This document shows positions 1-7,479 of a stretch of 60,529 nt of DNA, piece by piece. Origin of the DNA: Vagococcus fluvialis (GTDB taxonomy: Bacteria; Bacillota; Bacilli; Lactobacillales; Vagococcaceae); contig NZ_QPJV01000015.1 of assembly GCF_003337315.1 (NCBI RefSeq), forward strand, positions 1 through 60,529. Reading direction: 5' to 3'. Below the pieces are notes generated by a model. It searched no databases. It saw only the letters and a program-made list of their open reading frames with translations, and had not been told where the DNA came from. A program made the translations under genes and the position numbers. Position 1 is the stretch's first letter, and each line of letters starts with the position of its first letter.

Positions 1-106
1 ATGGCAAGAAGGATACACCTGTTCCCATGCCGAACACAGAAGTTAAGCTTCTTAGCGCCGATGGTAGTGAAGGGTTTCCCTTTGTGAGAGTAGGACGTTG
101 CCATGC
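1..106 (+). rRNA. rrf: 5S ribosomal RNA, 5' end cut by the window
   Basis: The sequence matches the Firmicutes 5S rRNA pattern (CCCATGCCGAACACAGAAGT, then GTGAGAGTAGGACGTTGCCA near the 3' end). About ten bases of the 5' strand of the terminal helix are missing because the window starts inside the gene. A 16S-23S-5S operon is therefore expected immediately upstream. The tRNA genes follow at once, as in a long rRNA-tRNA transcription unit. Confidence 0.95.
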
Positions 107-118
107 TTATAATAATTA

Positions 119-192
119 TCCGGCATAGCTCAGTTGGTAGTAGCGCATGACTGTTAATCATGATGTCGTAGGTTCGAGTCCTACTGCCGGAG
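119..192 (+). tRNA. tRNA-Asn (GTT), copy 1
   Basis: Cloverleaf with acceptor arms TCCGGCA/TGCCGGA, anticodon GTT and a normal T arm. An identical gene lies at 1096-1169, and part of the upstream spacer (taataattat) is shared with it. No CCA is encoded. Confidence 0.97.
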
Positions 193-201
193 TACAATTT
201 A

Positions 202-273
202 GGCCCGTTGGTCAAGCGGTTAAGACACCGCCCTTTCACGGCGGTAACACGGGTTCGAGTCCCGTACGGGTCA
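202..273 (+). tRNA. tRNA-Glu (TTC), copy 1
   Basis: Acceptor arms GGCCCGT/ACGGGTC, anticodon loop with TTC, discriminator A. Identical to the gene at 1306-1377. Confidence 0.97.
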
Positions 274-277
274 TTTT

Positions 278-350
278 GGAGGTTTAGCTCAGCTGGGAGA
301 GCACCTGCCTTACAAGCAGGGGGTCAGCGGTTCGATCCCGTTAACCTCCA
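278..350 (+). tRNA. tRNA-Val (TAC)
   Basis: Acceptor arms GGAGGTT/AACCTCC, anticodon TAC. Single copy in this window. Confidence 0.97.
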
Positions 351-379
351 TTAGATTAATATATAATTACTCTAAAATA

Positions 380-452
380 GGTTCCGTGGTGTAGGGGTTA
401 ACATGCCTGCCTGTCACGCAGGAGATCGCGGGTTCAAATCCCGTCGGGACCG
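380..452 (+). tRNA. tRNA-Asp (GTC)
   Basis: Acceptor arms GGTTCCG/CGGGACC, anticodon GTC, discriminator G. Single copy in this window. Confidence 0.97.
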
Positions 453-457
453 TTTTA

Positions 458-530
458 GGCGCAGTAGCTCAGTTGGTAGAGCAACGGATTGAAGCTCCGT
501 GTGTCGGCAGTTCGATTCTGTCTTGCGCCA
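458..530 (+). tRNA. tRNA-Phe (GAA), copy 1
   Basis: Anticodon stem ACGGA/TCCGT closes a 7-nt loop carrying GAA. With the following tRNA-Tyr it forms a block repeated at 1399-1558 with the same spacer. Confidence 0.97.
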
Positions 531-536
531 TTATAT

Positions 537-617
537 GGAGGGGTAGCGAAGTGGCTAAACGCGGCGGACTGTAAATCCGCTCCTTCGGGTTCGGCAGTTC
601 GAATCTGCCCCCCTCCA
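537..617 (+). tRNA. tRNA-Tyr (GTA), copy 1
   Basis: Class II tRNA of 81 nt with a long variable arm (CTCCTTCGGGTTC region) and anticodon GTA. Identical to 1478-1558. Confidence 0.97.
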
Positions 618-640
618 TTATTTTAATAATTTCAAACTAT

Positions 641-711
641 AGGGGTATAGTTTAGCGGTAGAACTACGGTCTCCAAAACCGTCAGCGTGGGTTCGATTCC
701 TACTACCCCTG
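641..711 (+). tRNA. tRNA-Trp (CCA)
   Basis: Acceptor arms AGGGGTA/TACCCCT, anticodon CCA, discriminator G. Single copy: in the duplicated block downstream the position between Tyr and His holds no Trp gene. Confidence 0.97.
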
Positions 712-720
712 TTTTATTAT

Positions 721-794
721 GGCGGTTGTGGCGAAGTGGTTAACGCATCGGATTGTGGCTCCGACATTCGTGGGTTCGATTCCCATCAGTCGCC
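721..794 (+). tRNA. tRNA-His (GTG), copy 1
   Basis: Has the extra 5' G(-1) opposite C73 typical of tRNA-His, and anticodon GTG. Repeated at 1577-1650 together with tRNA-Gln. Confidence 0.97.
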
Positions 795-804
795 TTTTAA
801 AAAT

Positions 805-876
805 TGGGCTATAGCCAAGCGGTAAGGCAACGGACTTTGACTCCGTCACTCGTTGGTTCGAATCCAGCTAGCCCAG
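805..876 (+). tRNA. tRNA-Gln (TTG), copy 1
   Basis: Acceptor arms TGGGCTA/TAGCCCA, anticodon TTG, discriminator G. Identical to 1661-1732. Confidence 0.97.
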
Positions 877-881
877 TAAAC

Positions 882-952
882 GGCGGTATAGCCAAGTGGT
901 AAGGCAGAGGTCTGCAACACCTTTATCATCGGTTCAAATCCGGTTACCGCCT
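882..952 (+). tRNA. tRNA-Cys (GCA)
   Basis: Acceptor arms GGCGGTA/TACCGCC, anticodon GCA. Single copy in this window. Confidence 0.97.
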
Positions 953-974
953 TTTAGTTGTTATTATATATAAC

Positions 975-1058
975 GCCGGCGTGGCGGAATTGGCAGACGC
1001 GCTGGACTCAAAATCCTGTGCCCGTTAGGGCGTGCCGGTTCGACCCCGGCCGCCGGTA
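975..1058 (+). tRNA. tRNA-Leu (CAA)
   Basis: Class II tRNA of 84 nt with variable arm TGCCCGTTAGGGCGT. The anticodon loop CTCAAAA gives CAA. Acceptor GCCGGCG/CGCCGGT has a terminal G-T pair. Confidence 0.95.
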
Positions 1059-1095
1059 TAACTTTAAGGCTTGTATATAATAGTAATAATAATTA

Positions 1096-1169
1096 TCCGG
1101 CATAGCTCAGTTGGTAGTAGCGCATGACTGTTAATCATGATGTCGTAGGTTCGAGTCCTACTGCCGGAG
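1096..1169 (+). tRNA. tRNA-Asn (GTT), copy 2
   Basis: Identical to 119-192. It opens the second, shorter part of the cluster. Confidence 0.97.
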
Positions 1170-1203
1170 TTCTTATAATAAGGAAGTTTTGGATATAGTA
1201 CCT

Positions 1204-1293
1204 GGAGAGTTGTCCGAGTTGGCCGAAGGAGCATGATTGGAAATCATGTAGGCGGTAATAACTGTCTCAAGGGTTCGAATCCCTTACTCTCCG
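1204..1293 (+). tRNA. tRNA-Ser (GGA)
   Basis: Class II tRNA of 90 nt. Anticodon stem CATGA/TCATG with loop TTGGAAA gives GGA. Long variable arm. Single copy in this window. Confidence 0.96.
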
Positions 1294-1305
1294 TTTTATA
1301 AAATT

Positions 1306-1377
1306 GGCCCGTTGGTCAAGCGGTTAAGACACCGCCCTTTCACGGCGGTAACACGGGTTCGAGTCCCGTACGGGTCA
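1306..1377 (+). tRNA. tRNA-Glu (TTC), copy 2
   Basis: Identical to 202-273, including the flanking TT on the 5' side. Confidence 0.97.
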
Positions 1378-1398
1378 TTAAAATTTAACCATAGGTTA

Positions 1399-1471
1399 GG
1401 CGCAGTAGCTCAGTTGGTAGAGCAACGGATTGAAGCTCCGTGTGTCGGCAGTTCGATTCTGTCTTGCGCCA
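1399..1471 (+). tRNA. tRNA-Phe (GAA), copy 2
   Basis: Identical to 458-530, at a constant offset of 941 nt that also holds for the next tRNA-Tyr. Confidence 0.97.
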
Positions 1472-1477
1472 TTATAT

Positions 1478-1558
1478 GGAGGGGTAGCGAAGTGGCTAAA
1501 CGCGGCGGACTGTAAATCCGCTCCTTCGGGTTCGGCAGTTCGAATCTGCCCCCCTCCA
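1478..1558 (+). tRNA. tRNA-Tyr (GTA), copy 2
   Basis: Identical to 537-617. The identity runs on for a few bases past the gene (attattttaata) before the copies diverge where Trp would be. Confidence 0.97.
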
Positions 1559-1576
1559 TTATTTTAATATTAATAC

Positions 1577-1650
1577 GGCGGTTGTGGCGAAGTGGTTAAC
1601 GCATCGGATTGTGGCTCCGACATTCGTGGGTTCGATTCCCATCAGTCGCC
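1577..1650 (+). tRNA. tRNA-His (GTG), copy 2
   Basis: Identical to 721-794, at an offset of 856 nt. That is 85 nt less than for Phe/Tyr, which corresponds to loss of the Trp segment. Confidence 0.97.
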
Positions 1651-1660
1651 TTTTAAAAAT

Positions 1661-1732
1661 TGGGCTATAGCCAAGCGGTAAGGCAACGGACTTTGACTCC
1701 GTCACTCGTTGGTTCGAATCCAGCTAGCCCAG
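1661..1732 (+). tRNA. tRNA-Gln (TTG), copy 2
   Basis: Identical to 805-876. Last gene of the cluster, followed directly by a terminator. Confidence 0.97.
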
Positions 1733-1733
1733 T

Positions 1734-1767
1734 AAAAGACTCTAATCATTTTAGAGTCTTTTTTTTG
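1734..1767 (+). terminator. Terminator of the rRNA-tRNA cluster
   Basis: Inverted repeat AAAAGACTCTAA/TTAGAGTCTTTT with a short loop and a run of T. It closes the tRNA operon just after tRNA-Gln. Confidence 0.9.
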
Positions 1768-1822
1768 TCTAAAAATATAATACTCGTTTTTTATCTTCTG
1801 ACTAATAATTTATAATTATTAC

Positions 1823-1852
1823 TTGTTATTTTAGTAAATAGTAATATATAAT
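1823..1852 (+). promoter_or_regulatory. Candidate distal promoter of the dlt operon
   Basis: TTGTTA, 18 nt, TATAAT. It is the best constitutive-looking promoter between the tRNA terminator and dltX, giving a leader of about 150 nt. The 238 bases between terminator and dltX otherwise hold only AT-rich sequence and the dyad at 1903-1920. Confidence 0.45.
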
Positions 1853-1902
1853 AGGAAAGTTGTTACATAATTATTACGAATATTTCTAAGGTAACAGAAA
1901 AT

Positions 1903-1971
1903 CTAGGTCTTAAGTCGTAGAGGAAATTACGGCAAATGCTTGATAAAAAAAAACTAGTTTTGGGGTATTAT
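1903..1971 (+). promoter_or_regulatory. Candidate LiaR-type box and proximal dlt promoter
   Basis: The 18-mer CTAGGTCTTAAGTCGTAG (1903-1920) matches the dyad upstream of liaF (28811-28828) at 15 of 18 positions, and the preceding AAT is also shared. A -10-like TATTAT lies at 1966-1971. The gap from the end of the dyad to the -10 start is 46 nt, exactly as at liaF. The -35 region is poor (TTGATA at a long spacing of 20), as expected for an activated promoter. The assignment to LiaR is inferred from the shared motif. Confidence 0.5.
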
Positions 1972-2005
1972 TTATTTAAGAAAACTTGAGTGGGAGATGT
2001 TAACA

Positions 2006-2161
2006 ATGGAAATGAAAAATATTATTAAAAATAAAGATTCAAGAGAAATTATTGGATTTGTTGGAAAAACAATATTATATACAACTATTCTTTTAGGTTT
2101 AGTTTATTTATACCATTATAGTTCAGTCGGCGGCGGCTCATTTATTTATAATCAATTTTAA
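2006..2161 (+). CDS. dltX: DltX, small membrane protein of the D-alanylation system
   Basis: Short gene encoding 51 residues. It has an N-terminal charged stretch, one membrane segment (about residues 22-38) and the C-terminal signature SFIYNQF typical of DltX. RBS GGGAG lies 9 nt before the ATG; an in-frame ATG at 1997 has no RBS. Position directly before dltA (17 nt gap) supports the call. In this family the C-terminal motif is thought to take part in D-alanyl transfer across the membrane with DltB and DltD. Often missed by annotation because of its size. Confidence 0.9.
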   Translation: MEMKNIIKNKDSREIIGFVGKTILYTTILLGLVYLYHYSSVGGGSFIYNQF

Positions 2162-2178
2162 AAGGGGCTGTTAGCGAC

Positions 2179-3687
2179 ATGAAGAATTTAATTATTACAA
2201 AAATAAAGGAATGGGCTGAAAAAGCGCCTAATACTTATTTTTTTGATGAAGGAGATTCAAGTTTAACTTATGGTGAGTTGGAGCGCTACTCAGATGCTTT
2301 AGCAAGTCATTTAGAATCTAATTTTTCTAAAAAACAAAATATATTAGTTTATGGCGGACAAGATAGTCGTATGATTATTAGTTTTCTTGCAGCTACAAAA
2401 GCAGGTCATTGTTATGTACCTGTTGATATTCATACACCAAAAGATCGTGTAGAAATGATTTTAGAAGAGTCAGAAGCTACTTGTGTCATATCTTTAGGGG
2501 AATGGCCACTAGACAAGGGTAAAGTCATTACAGAGGATTTATTTGAAGAATTAGTAACCCTAAATAAAAAGCCGAATTTAGCGAATATGGTAACTGGCAA
2601 TGATAATTATTATACAATTTTTACATCAGGTACAACTGGGAAACCTAAAGGCGTTCAAATTACATATGACAACTTAGTGAGTTTTACAGATTGGATGTTA
2701 TCTGACTTTAACTTAAAAACAGGACAACGCTTTTTATGTCAAGCACCATTCTCATTTGATTTGTCTGTGATGGATTTATATCCTTCACTTTTATCTGGTG
2801 GGACTTTAGTACCTTTAGAAAAAGCAGATGTTGATAACTTTAGTAAGTTATTTGCACGACTACCTGAAATGGATTTAAATGTTTGGGTATCTACACCATC
2901 ATTGGTAGAGATATGTTTACTAAATCCAGATTTCAATGATGAGAAGCTTCCTGGTCTTGAAAACTTCCAATTCTGTGGAGAAGAGTTGCCTCATGCTGTT
3001 GCTCAAAAACTTATGGAACGTTTCCCTAAGGCTGATATTTACAATACATACGGACCAACAGAAGCAACTGTTGCGATTACGTCTGTTTTGATTAATCAAG
3101 AGGTTCTTGATAGCAATGAGCGTTTACCACTTGGTAGAGTGAAGGCCGATACAAGTTTAGTTATCTTAGATGAGGAAGGAAATGCTTCTGAGGAAGGGAC
3201 AATTGGAGAAGTGCTAATTGTAGGCCCTGGAGTATCTAAGGGATACTTTAACCAAGAAGAGAAAACAAAAGAAGCCTTTATTACTTTTGAGGATCAAGCA
3301 GCATATAAAACAGGGGATGCTGGTTTAATTAAAAATGGTCTCCTTTATTATAAAGGAAGACTGGATTTTCAAATTAAGTGGCATGGTTACCGAATGGAAT
3401 TAGGTGACATCGATCATCATATTATGGAAGTTGATATGGTGAGAAATGCGTGTGTTGTTCCTAGATATAATAAAAATCATAAAGTTCAACAATTAATTGC
3501 TTATGTTGTGCTAAATGAAGGTGTATCAGGTGATGCAAAAGAACTAGGTAATCTTGTTAAAGAAGAGCTTCAAAAAAGTGTGATGGATTATATGGTTCCT
3601 CAACGTTTTGTCTTTGTAGAGAATTTACCTTTGACTTCTAATGGCAAAGTAGACCGTAAGAAGTTGATTGAAGAGGTGAATCTATAA
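2179..3687 (+). CDS. dltA: D-alanine--D-alanyl carrier protein ligase DltA
   Basis: Activates D-alanine with ATP and loads it onto the phosphopantetheine arm of DltC in the cytoplasm, the first step of teichoic acid D-alanylation. The 502 residues show the ANL superfamily motifs in order: the P-loop TSGTTGKPKG near 150, NTYGPTEAT near 295, TGD near 377 and the C-terminal lysine motif NGKVDRKK. Length is normal. RBS AAGGGG precedes the ATG. Its stop overlaps the dltB start (taATG), indicating translational coupling. Confidence 0.97.
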   Translation: MKNLIITKIKEWAEKAPNTYFFDEGDSSLTYGELERYSDALASHLESNFSKKQNILVYGGQDSRMIISFLAATKAGHCYVPVDIHTPKDRVEMILEESEATCVISLGEWPLDKGKVITEDLFEELVTLNKKPNLANMVTGNDNYYTIFTSGTTGKPKGVQITYDNLVSFTDWMLSDFNLKTGQRFLCQAPFSFDLSVMDLYPSLLSGGTLVPLEKADVDNFSKLFARLPEMDLNVWVSTPSLVEICLLNPDFNDEKLPGLENFQFCGEELPHAVAQKLMERFPKADIYNTYGPTEATVAITSVLINQEVLDSNERLPLGRVKADTSLVILDEEGNASEEGTIGEVLIVGPGVSKGYFNQEEKTKEAFITFEDQAAYKTGDAGLIKNGLLYYKGRLDFQIKWHGYRMELGDIDHHIMEVDMVRNACVVPRYNKNHKVQQLIAYVVLNEGVSGDAKELGNLVKEELQKSVMDYMVPQRFVFVENLPLTSNGKVDRKKLIEEVNL

Positions 3688-4916
3688 TGTCATTCTTAAG
3701 TACTTATGTGCCATTTCTATCACCTTTTGAAAAGCCATTTTATTTTATATTGTTAGCAATTATGTTTATTCCATCGATAATTTACTCATTACAAGGAAAG
3801 AGAGCTTATTGGTATCAAAACTTTTTGACTCTCTTCTTTTTATGGGTAAGTTTTGTTGGACCTAATTTGAATCAAGGTTATGCATTGTTTGGTTATATTT
3901 TGTGGCAATGTATTTTAACAAAAGTCTATTTCAATTATAGACAAAAAGATAATAAAACAGGTTGGTTTTACCTGTCTGTTTTCTTAAGCTTAATCCCAAT
4001 GTTTATTATGAAGATTGGACCCTTAACTGGAAGTGACCATTATCAACTGTTTTATTTCTTAGGCTATTCTTATTTAACCTTTAAATCTGTTCAAGTAATT
4101 ATGGAGATTCGTGATGGAATGATTAAAGATTATCAAACATCTGATTACATTCAGTTTTTATTATTCTTCCCAACTATCTCATCAGGACCTATTGATCGTT
4201 ATAGAAGATTTTTAAAGGACTTAAAAAATCCTCCAAGTAAAGAAAAATACACAGAAATGCTTGGGACAGGGATTCACTATATTTTCTTAGGCTTCTTATA
4301 TAAGTTTCTAATTGGCTATGTTTTAGGAACTCATCTAAGACCTTTAGTTGAACAATTTGCTTTATCATCTGGTGGGCATGTTTTAGGAACAATAGGTTAC
4401 ATGTATGTCTACAGTTTGTATTTATTTTTTGATTTTGCAGGGTATAGTTTATTTGCAGTCGGAACAAGTTATTTATTAGGTTATGAAACACCAATTAACT
4501 TTAACAAGCCATTCTTAAGTCCAAATATTAAAGAATTTTGGAATAGATGGCACATGTCTTTATCATTTTGGTTTAGAGACTATGTCTACATGAGATTAAT
4601 GTTTACTTTGATGAAGAAAAAAGTATTCAAAAGTCGTATTGTCGCTTCAAATGTTGGGTATTTTGCCCTTTTCCTAATCATGGGAGTATGGCACGGATTA
4701 ACTTGGTATTATATTGTTTATGGTATTTTCCACGCGAGCTTGATTTGTATTAATGATGCTTGGTTAAGATATAAGAAAAAACATAAAGATAAATTACCAA
4801 GTAACAGATGGACAAATGCTTTAGGTATCTTTATTACCTTTAACGCAGTTTGTTTTAGTTTCCTGATTTTCTCAGGATTTTTAGATACACTATTTAAACA
4901 ATTAATTAACTTCTAG
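3687..4916 (+). CDS. dltB: D-alanyl transfer protein DltB (MBOAT family)
   Basis: Polytopic membrane O-acyltransferase of 409 residues that carries the D-alanyl group from DltC across the membrane. Many hydrophobic segments are visible. The conserved MBOAT region FWNRWHMSLSFWFRDY lies near residues 286-301, and the catalytic-type histidine sits in MGVWHGLTW near 335. The start overlaps the dltA stop by 1 nt. Confidence 0.96.
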   Translation: MSFLSTYVPFLSPFEKPFYFILLAIMFIPSIIYSLQGKRAYWYQNFLTLFFLWVSFVGPNLNQGYALFGYILWQCILTKVYFNYRQKDNKTGWFYLSVFLSLIPMFIMKIGPLTGSDHYQLFYFLGYSYLTFKSVQVIMEIRDGMIKDYQTSDYIQFLLFFPTISSGPIDRYRRFLKDLKNPPSKEKYTEMLGTGIHYIFLGFLYKFLIGYVLGTHLRPLVEQFALSSGGHVLGTIGYMYVYSLYLFFDFAGYSLFAVGTSYLLGYETPINFNKPFLSPNIKEFWNRWHMSLSFWFRDYVYMRLMFTLMKKKVFKSRIVASNVGYFALFLIMGVWHGLTWYYIVYGIFHASLICINDAWLRYKKKHKDKLPSNRWTNALGIFITFNAVCFSFLIFSGFLDTLFKQLINF

Positions 4917-4928
4917 GAGATGGATATT

Positions 4929-5162
4929 ATGGATATCAAAGAAACAGTATTAGCAATTATTGAAGATTTAACAGGACAAGATGTGTCAGGAGATTTAGAT
5001 TTAAACCTTTATGATGATGGTTTGCTTGATTCAATGGCAACCGTTCAAATGTTAGTTGAAATTGATGGTCAATTAGGTATTACAGTACCAGTTTCTGAAT
5101 ATGAAAGAAGTGAGTGGGGGACTCCACAACAAATCATTAATCAAGTGTCAGCTCTAGCTTAA
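4929..5162 (+). CDS. dltC: D-alanyl carrier protein DltC
   Basis: Acyl-carrier-like protein of 77 residues. The phosphopantetheine serine is Ser35 in DDGLLDSMATVQ. The start was set at the second in-frame ATG because AGGAG ends at 4919, leaving 9 nt to 4929; the ATG at 4920 abuts the RBS. The stop overlaps the dltD start (taATG). DltA loads it with D-alanine and DltB accepts the group. Confidence 0.96.
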   Translation: MDIKETVLAIIEDLTGQDVSGDLDLNLYDDGLLDSMATVQMLVEIDGQLGITVPVSEYERSEWGTPQQIINQVSALA

Positions 5163-6418
5163 TGGAAAAGAAAAAACTTCTACTAGCGATTGGACCATTT
5201 TTAGCAGCAGTAATGATTATTGGATTTATTGTTTTTTCCCCTATAAATCTGTTTCAAAAGCCTTCTGAGAAAGCTATACATCGATCAGCATCTTCGATGT
5301 CAGTTAATGTCTTAAAGGGAAATGCGTTAAAAAATGAGGCAATGGCAAGTGGACATTACCTACCATTTTTTGGATCATCTGAGTTAAGTCGTGTGAATGA
5401 ATTTCATCCTTCTGTTCTAGCTCAAAAATACAATAGAGATTATGAACCTTATTTATTAGGTGCAGCTGGTACTCAATCTTTAACTCATTATTTTATGTTA
5501 AATTCTATGAAGCAAGAATTAAAAGGTAAAAAAGTCGTTTTTGTCATTTCACCACAATGGTTCGTTAAAGATGGTGTGGGCGATCCAATGTTTTCACTTT
5601 TTTATTCACCACTTCAAACAAATCAATGGTTAATGGATGTTGATCCTAAAGACGAGAATAGTCAGTATCTTGCTAGCCGTTTAAAGAAATTTTCAAGTGT
5701 TAAAAGTGATACTCAGTTAAACGGAGCTGTTAAAAAGATAGCTAAAGGTGAAGAAATTTCTAATTTAGACTATACAAGAGCAATGGCTCGCTACAGAATG
5801 CTTTCTAAAGAAGACTTACTGTTTAGTAAAATCGGTGTGAAATCTAAATTCAAAAAAATTGACCGCGAAGCAGAAAAATTACCTGCTAACTATTCATTTG
5901 AAGAATTAGATAAATTAGCTTTTGCTAGTGGTAAAAAAGAGACTAATAATAATGAGTTTGAGGTCGCTAATGGATTTTATAGCAAACGAATTTTACCAGT
6001 TAAAGGTAAAATGAAAAATTCTCAAACTAAATTTGATTATGTAGTATCTCCGGAATTTTCTGATTTTCAATTATTATTAAATGAGATGGCGAAGAATGAG
6101 ATGGATGTTTTATTTGTTATCCCTCCAGTTAACAAAAAATGGTCAACTTACACTGGGCTTTCTCAAGAAATGTTAGATACATTTAGTAAAAAAATGACTT
6201 ATCAATTAAATTCTCAAGGTTTTAATCATGTAGTAGATTATACCAATAAACATTCTGAGCCTTATTTTATGGAGGATACAATTCATATTGGTTGGCGTGG
6301 TTGGTTAGAATTAGATAAAGATTTACAAAAATTCTTACAAGACTCAAATAAACCTTCATATGATATTAAATCTGATGAATTTTTAAGTAAAGAATGGCAA
6401 AATAGAAGAGAATTTTAA
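5162..6418 (+). CDS. dltD: D-alanyl-lipoteichoic acid biosynthesis protein DltD
   Basis: Membrane-anchored extracytoplasmic protein of 418 residues with one N-terminal membrane segment (about 5-27). The GSSEL motif near residue 62 and the late D-x-x-H-type motif (MEDTIHIGWRGW) are the SGNH-like catalytic elements seen in DltD. It is needed to transfer D-alanine to teichoic acid outside the cell. Last gene of the operon, followed by a terminator. Confidence 0.95.
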   Translation: MEKKKLLLAIGPFLAAVMIIGFIVFSPINLFQKPSEKAIHRSASSMSVNVLKGNALKNEAMASGHYLPFFGSSELSRVNEFHPSVLAQKYNRDYEPYLLGAAGTQSLTHYFMLNSMKQELKGKKVVFVISPQWFVKDGVGDPMFSLFYSPLQTNQWLMDVDPKDENSQYLASRLKKFSSVKSDTQLNGAVKKIAKGEEISNLDYTRAMARYRMLSKEDLLFSKIGVKSKFKKIDREAEKLPANYSFEELDKLAFASGKKETNNNEFEVANGFYSKRILPVKGKMKNSQTKFDYVVSPEFSDFQLLLNEMAKNEMDVLFVIPPVNKKWSTYTGLSQEMLDTFSKKMTYQLNSQGFNHVVDYTNKHSEPYFMEDTIHIGWRGWLELDKDLQKFLQDSNKPSYDIKSDEFLSKEWQNRREF

Positions 6419-6420
6419 AA

Positions 6421-6458
6421 AGAATGCTGAGGATATTTTCCTTTAGCATTCTTTTTTG
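6421..6458. terminator. Bidirectional terminator between dltD and the lysR-type gene
   Basis: AGAATGCT/AGCATTCT stem with T run on the plus strand and A run on the other. The right arm lies inside the last codons and stop of the convergent LysR gene. Confidence 0.85.
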
Positions 6459-7321
6459 TTTTTTAATAGTTTTAGAAATGAGTAGGAAGAATTATTAAGT
6501 ATCTGTTGCTGATTCTTTACGATGTAAAAGGGTTGTTTTTGGTTAAAGCCTTTTATTGTAATTGTTGAGATTTTTTTATTTTCTAGTTCTTTTTTTACAG
6601 ATGATTGATAAATAAAAGAAATACCTTCATTTTTGTAAACCATATCTTTAATAACGTTGATATTACCAACTACTTGTTTATTAATAAGATCTTGATAATC
6701 CATTTTGTGTTCATTGAATTTATTTAAAACCGCTTCCATAATTCCGGAGCCACTCTCTCTAATTAAAAAACGTTCAGTGCTAAGTTTATTGATAGAAACT
6801 GTGCGATTAGCCAGTGGATGCTGATTAGAGCAGACTAGGAGAATATTATCTTCTAGAAAAACTTCGCAATCAAAATCCGAAATAGAAATTGGACCTGAAA
6901 TAAGAGCAAAATCAATTTTTCTTTTAGTTAGCAAAGATAGTAGAGCCGAGGTATTATCAACTAAAACAGACACTTTAGGATTGTCAAATTGCTGGTTAAA
7001 CTTAGATAATGTATCGGAGATGATAAACTCTCCAATTGTTTTACTTGTTCCGATTTGTAGTGAAATTTCATCAATTAAAAAAGATTCGATTTTGTTTATC
7101 TCACTTTGAATTTTTTTGATTTGATGATATAAGTAAATTCCCTCAGAGGTAATTGTTAGTTGATTATTTTGATAAATAACTAATGAGGTTTTAAGTTCTT
7201 TTTCAATAAATTGGATATGTTTTGTTACAGCTGGCTGAGTAAAGTTAATTTGCTTGGCTGTTTTTGTGTAACTTTTTGTTTCAACTAAAACTATAAAGGT
7301 GTTATATCGATAGTCTAACAT
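6443..7321 (-). CDS. LysR-family transcriptional regulator, probably of sulfur genes
   Basis: 292 residues with an N-terminal winged helix-turn-helix (about 1-60, with FTQPAVTKHIQFIEKEL as recognition region) and a C-terminal effector-binding domain. RBS GGAGG lies 9 nt before the ATG. It is divergent from the YeeE/YedE transporter gene and shares a 158-bp intergenic region with it that contains an inverted repeat. This is the usual LysR activator-target arrangement. The effector is unknown; family members near sulfur genes (CysL, CmbR type) sense sulfur metabolites, so that is an inference from context. Confidence 0.85.
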   Translation of the reverse strand: MLDYRYNTFIVLVETKSYTKTAKQINFTQPAVTKHIQFIEKELKTSLVIYQNNQLTITSEGIYLYHQIKKIQSEINKIESFLIDEISLQIGTSKTIGEFIISDTLSKFNQQFDNPKVSVLVDNTSALLSLLTKRKIDFALISGPISISDFDCEVFLEDNILLVCSNQHPLANRTVSINKLSTERFLIRESGSGIMEAVLNKFNEHKMDYQDLINKQVVGNINVIKDMVYKNEGISFIYQSSVKKELENKKISTITIKGFNQKQPFYIVKNQQQILNNSSYSFLKLLKNKKEC

Positions 7322-7344
7322 GATTTCATTCCTCCAATAATTGT

Positions 7345-7404
7345 ATTATACATCATATTTGTGATTTTTATAACTAATATAATTTATTGTTATAACACTA
7401 TAAT
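7345..7404. promoter_or_regulatory. Divergent promoters and candidate LysR operator
   Basis: Perfect inverted repeat TTATAAC (7368-7374) and GTTATAA (7389-7395), separated by 14 nt. On the minus strand TATAAT (7350-7345) with TTATAA at 7373-7368 could drive the lysR gene, so its -35 would lie on one operator half. On the plus strand TATAAT (7399-7404) has no recognisable -35, as expected for an activator-dependent promoter of the transporter gene. Confidence 0.5.
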
Positions 7405-7479
7405 AAACAGTGATTATCTTTTTGTGATTAAATGAACTAGAATTAAATTGTTCAATAAATAACAAAAGGGGATGATGAG

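Noticed and set aside
1312-1515. 67-codon open frame on the plus strand
   Set aside because: It runs straight through tRNA-Glu, tRNA-Phe and tRNA-Tyr copies; it is a chance frame in structural RNA genes.
1804-1832. Imperfect dyad ACTAATAATT/AATTATTACT upstream of dlt as operator
   Set aside because: Almost pure A/T and overlapping the distal promoter region; indistinguishable from chance, unlike the dyad at 1903-1920 that recurs before liaF.
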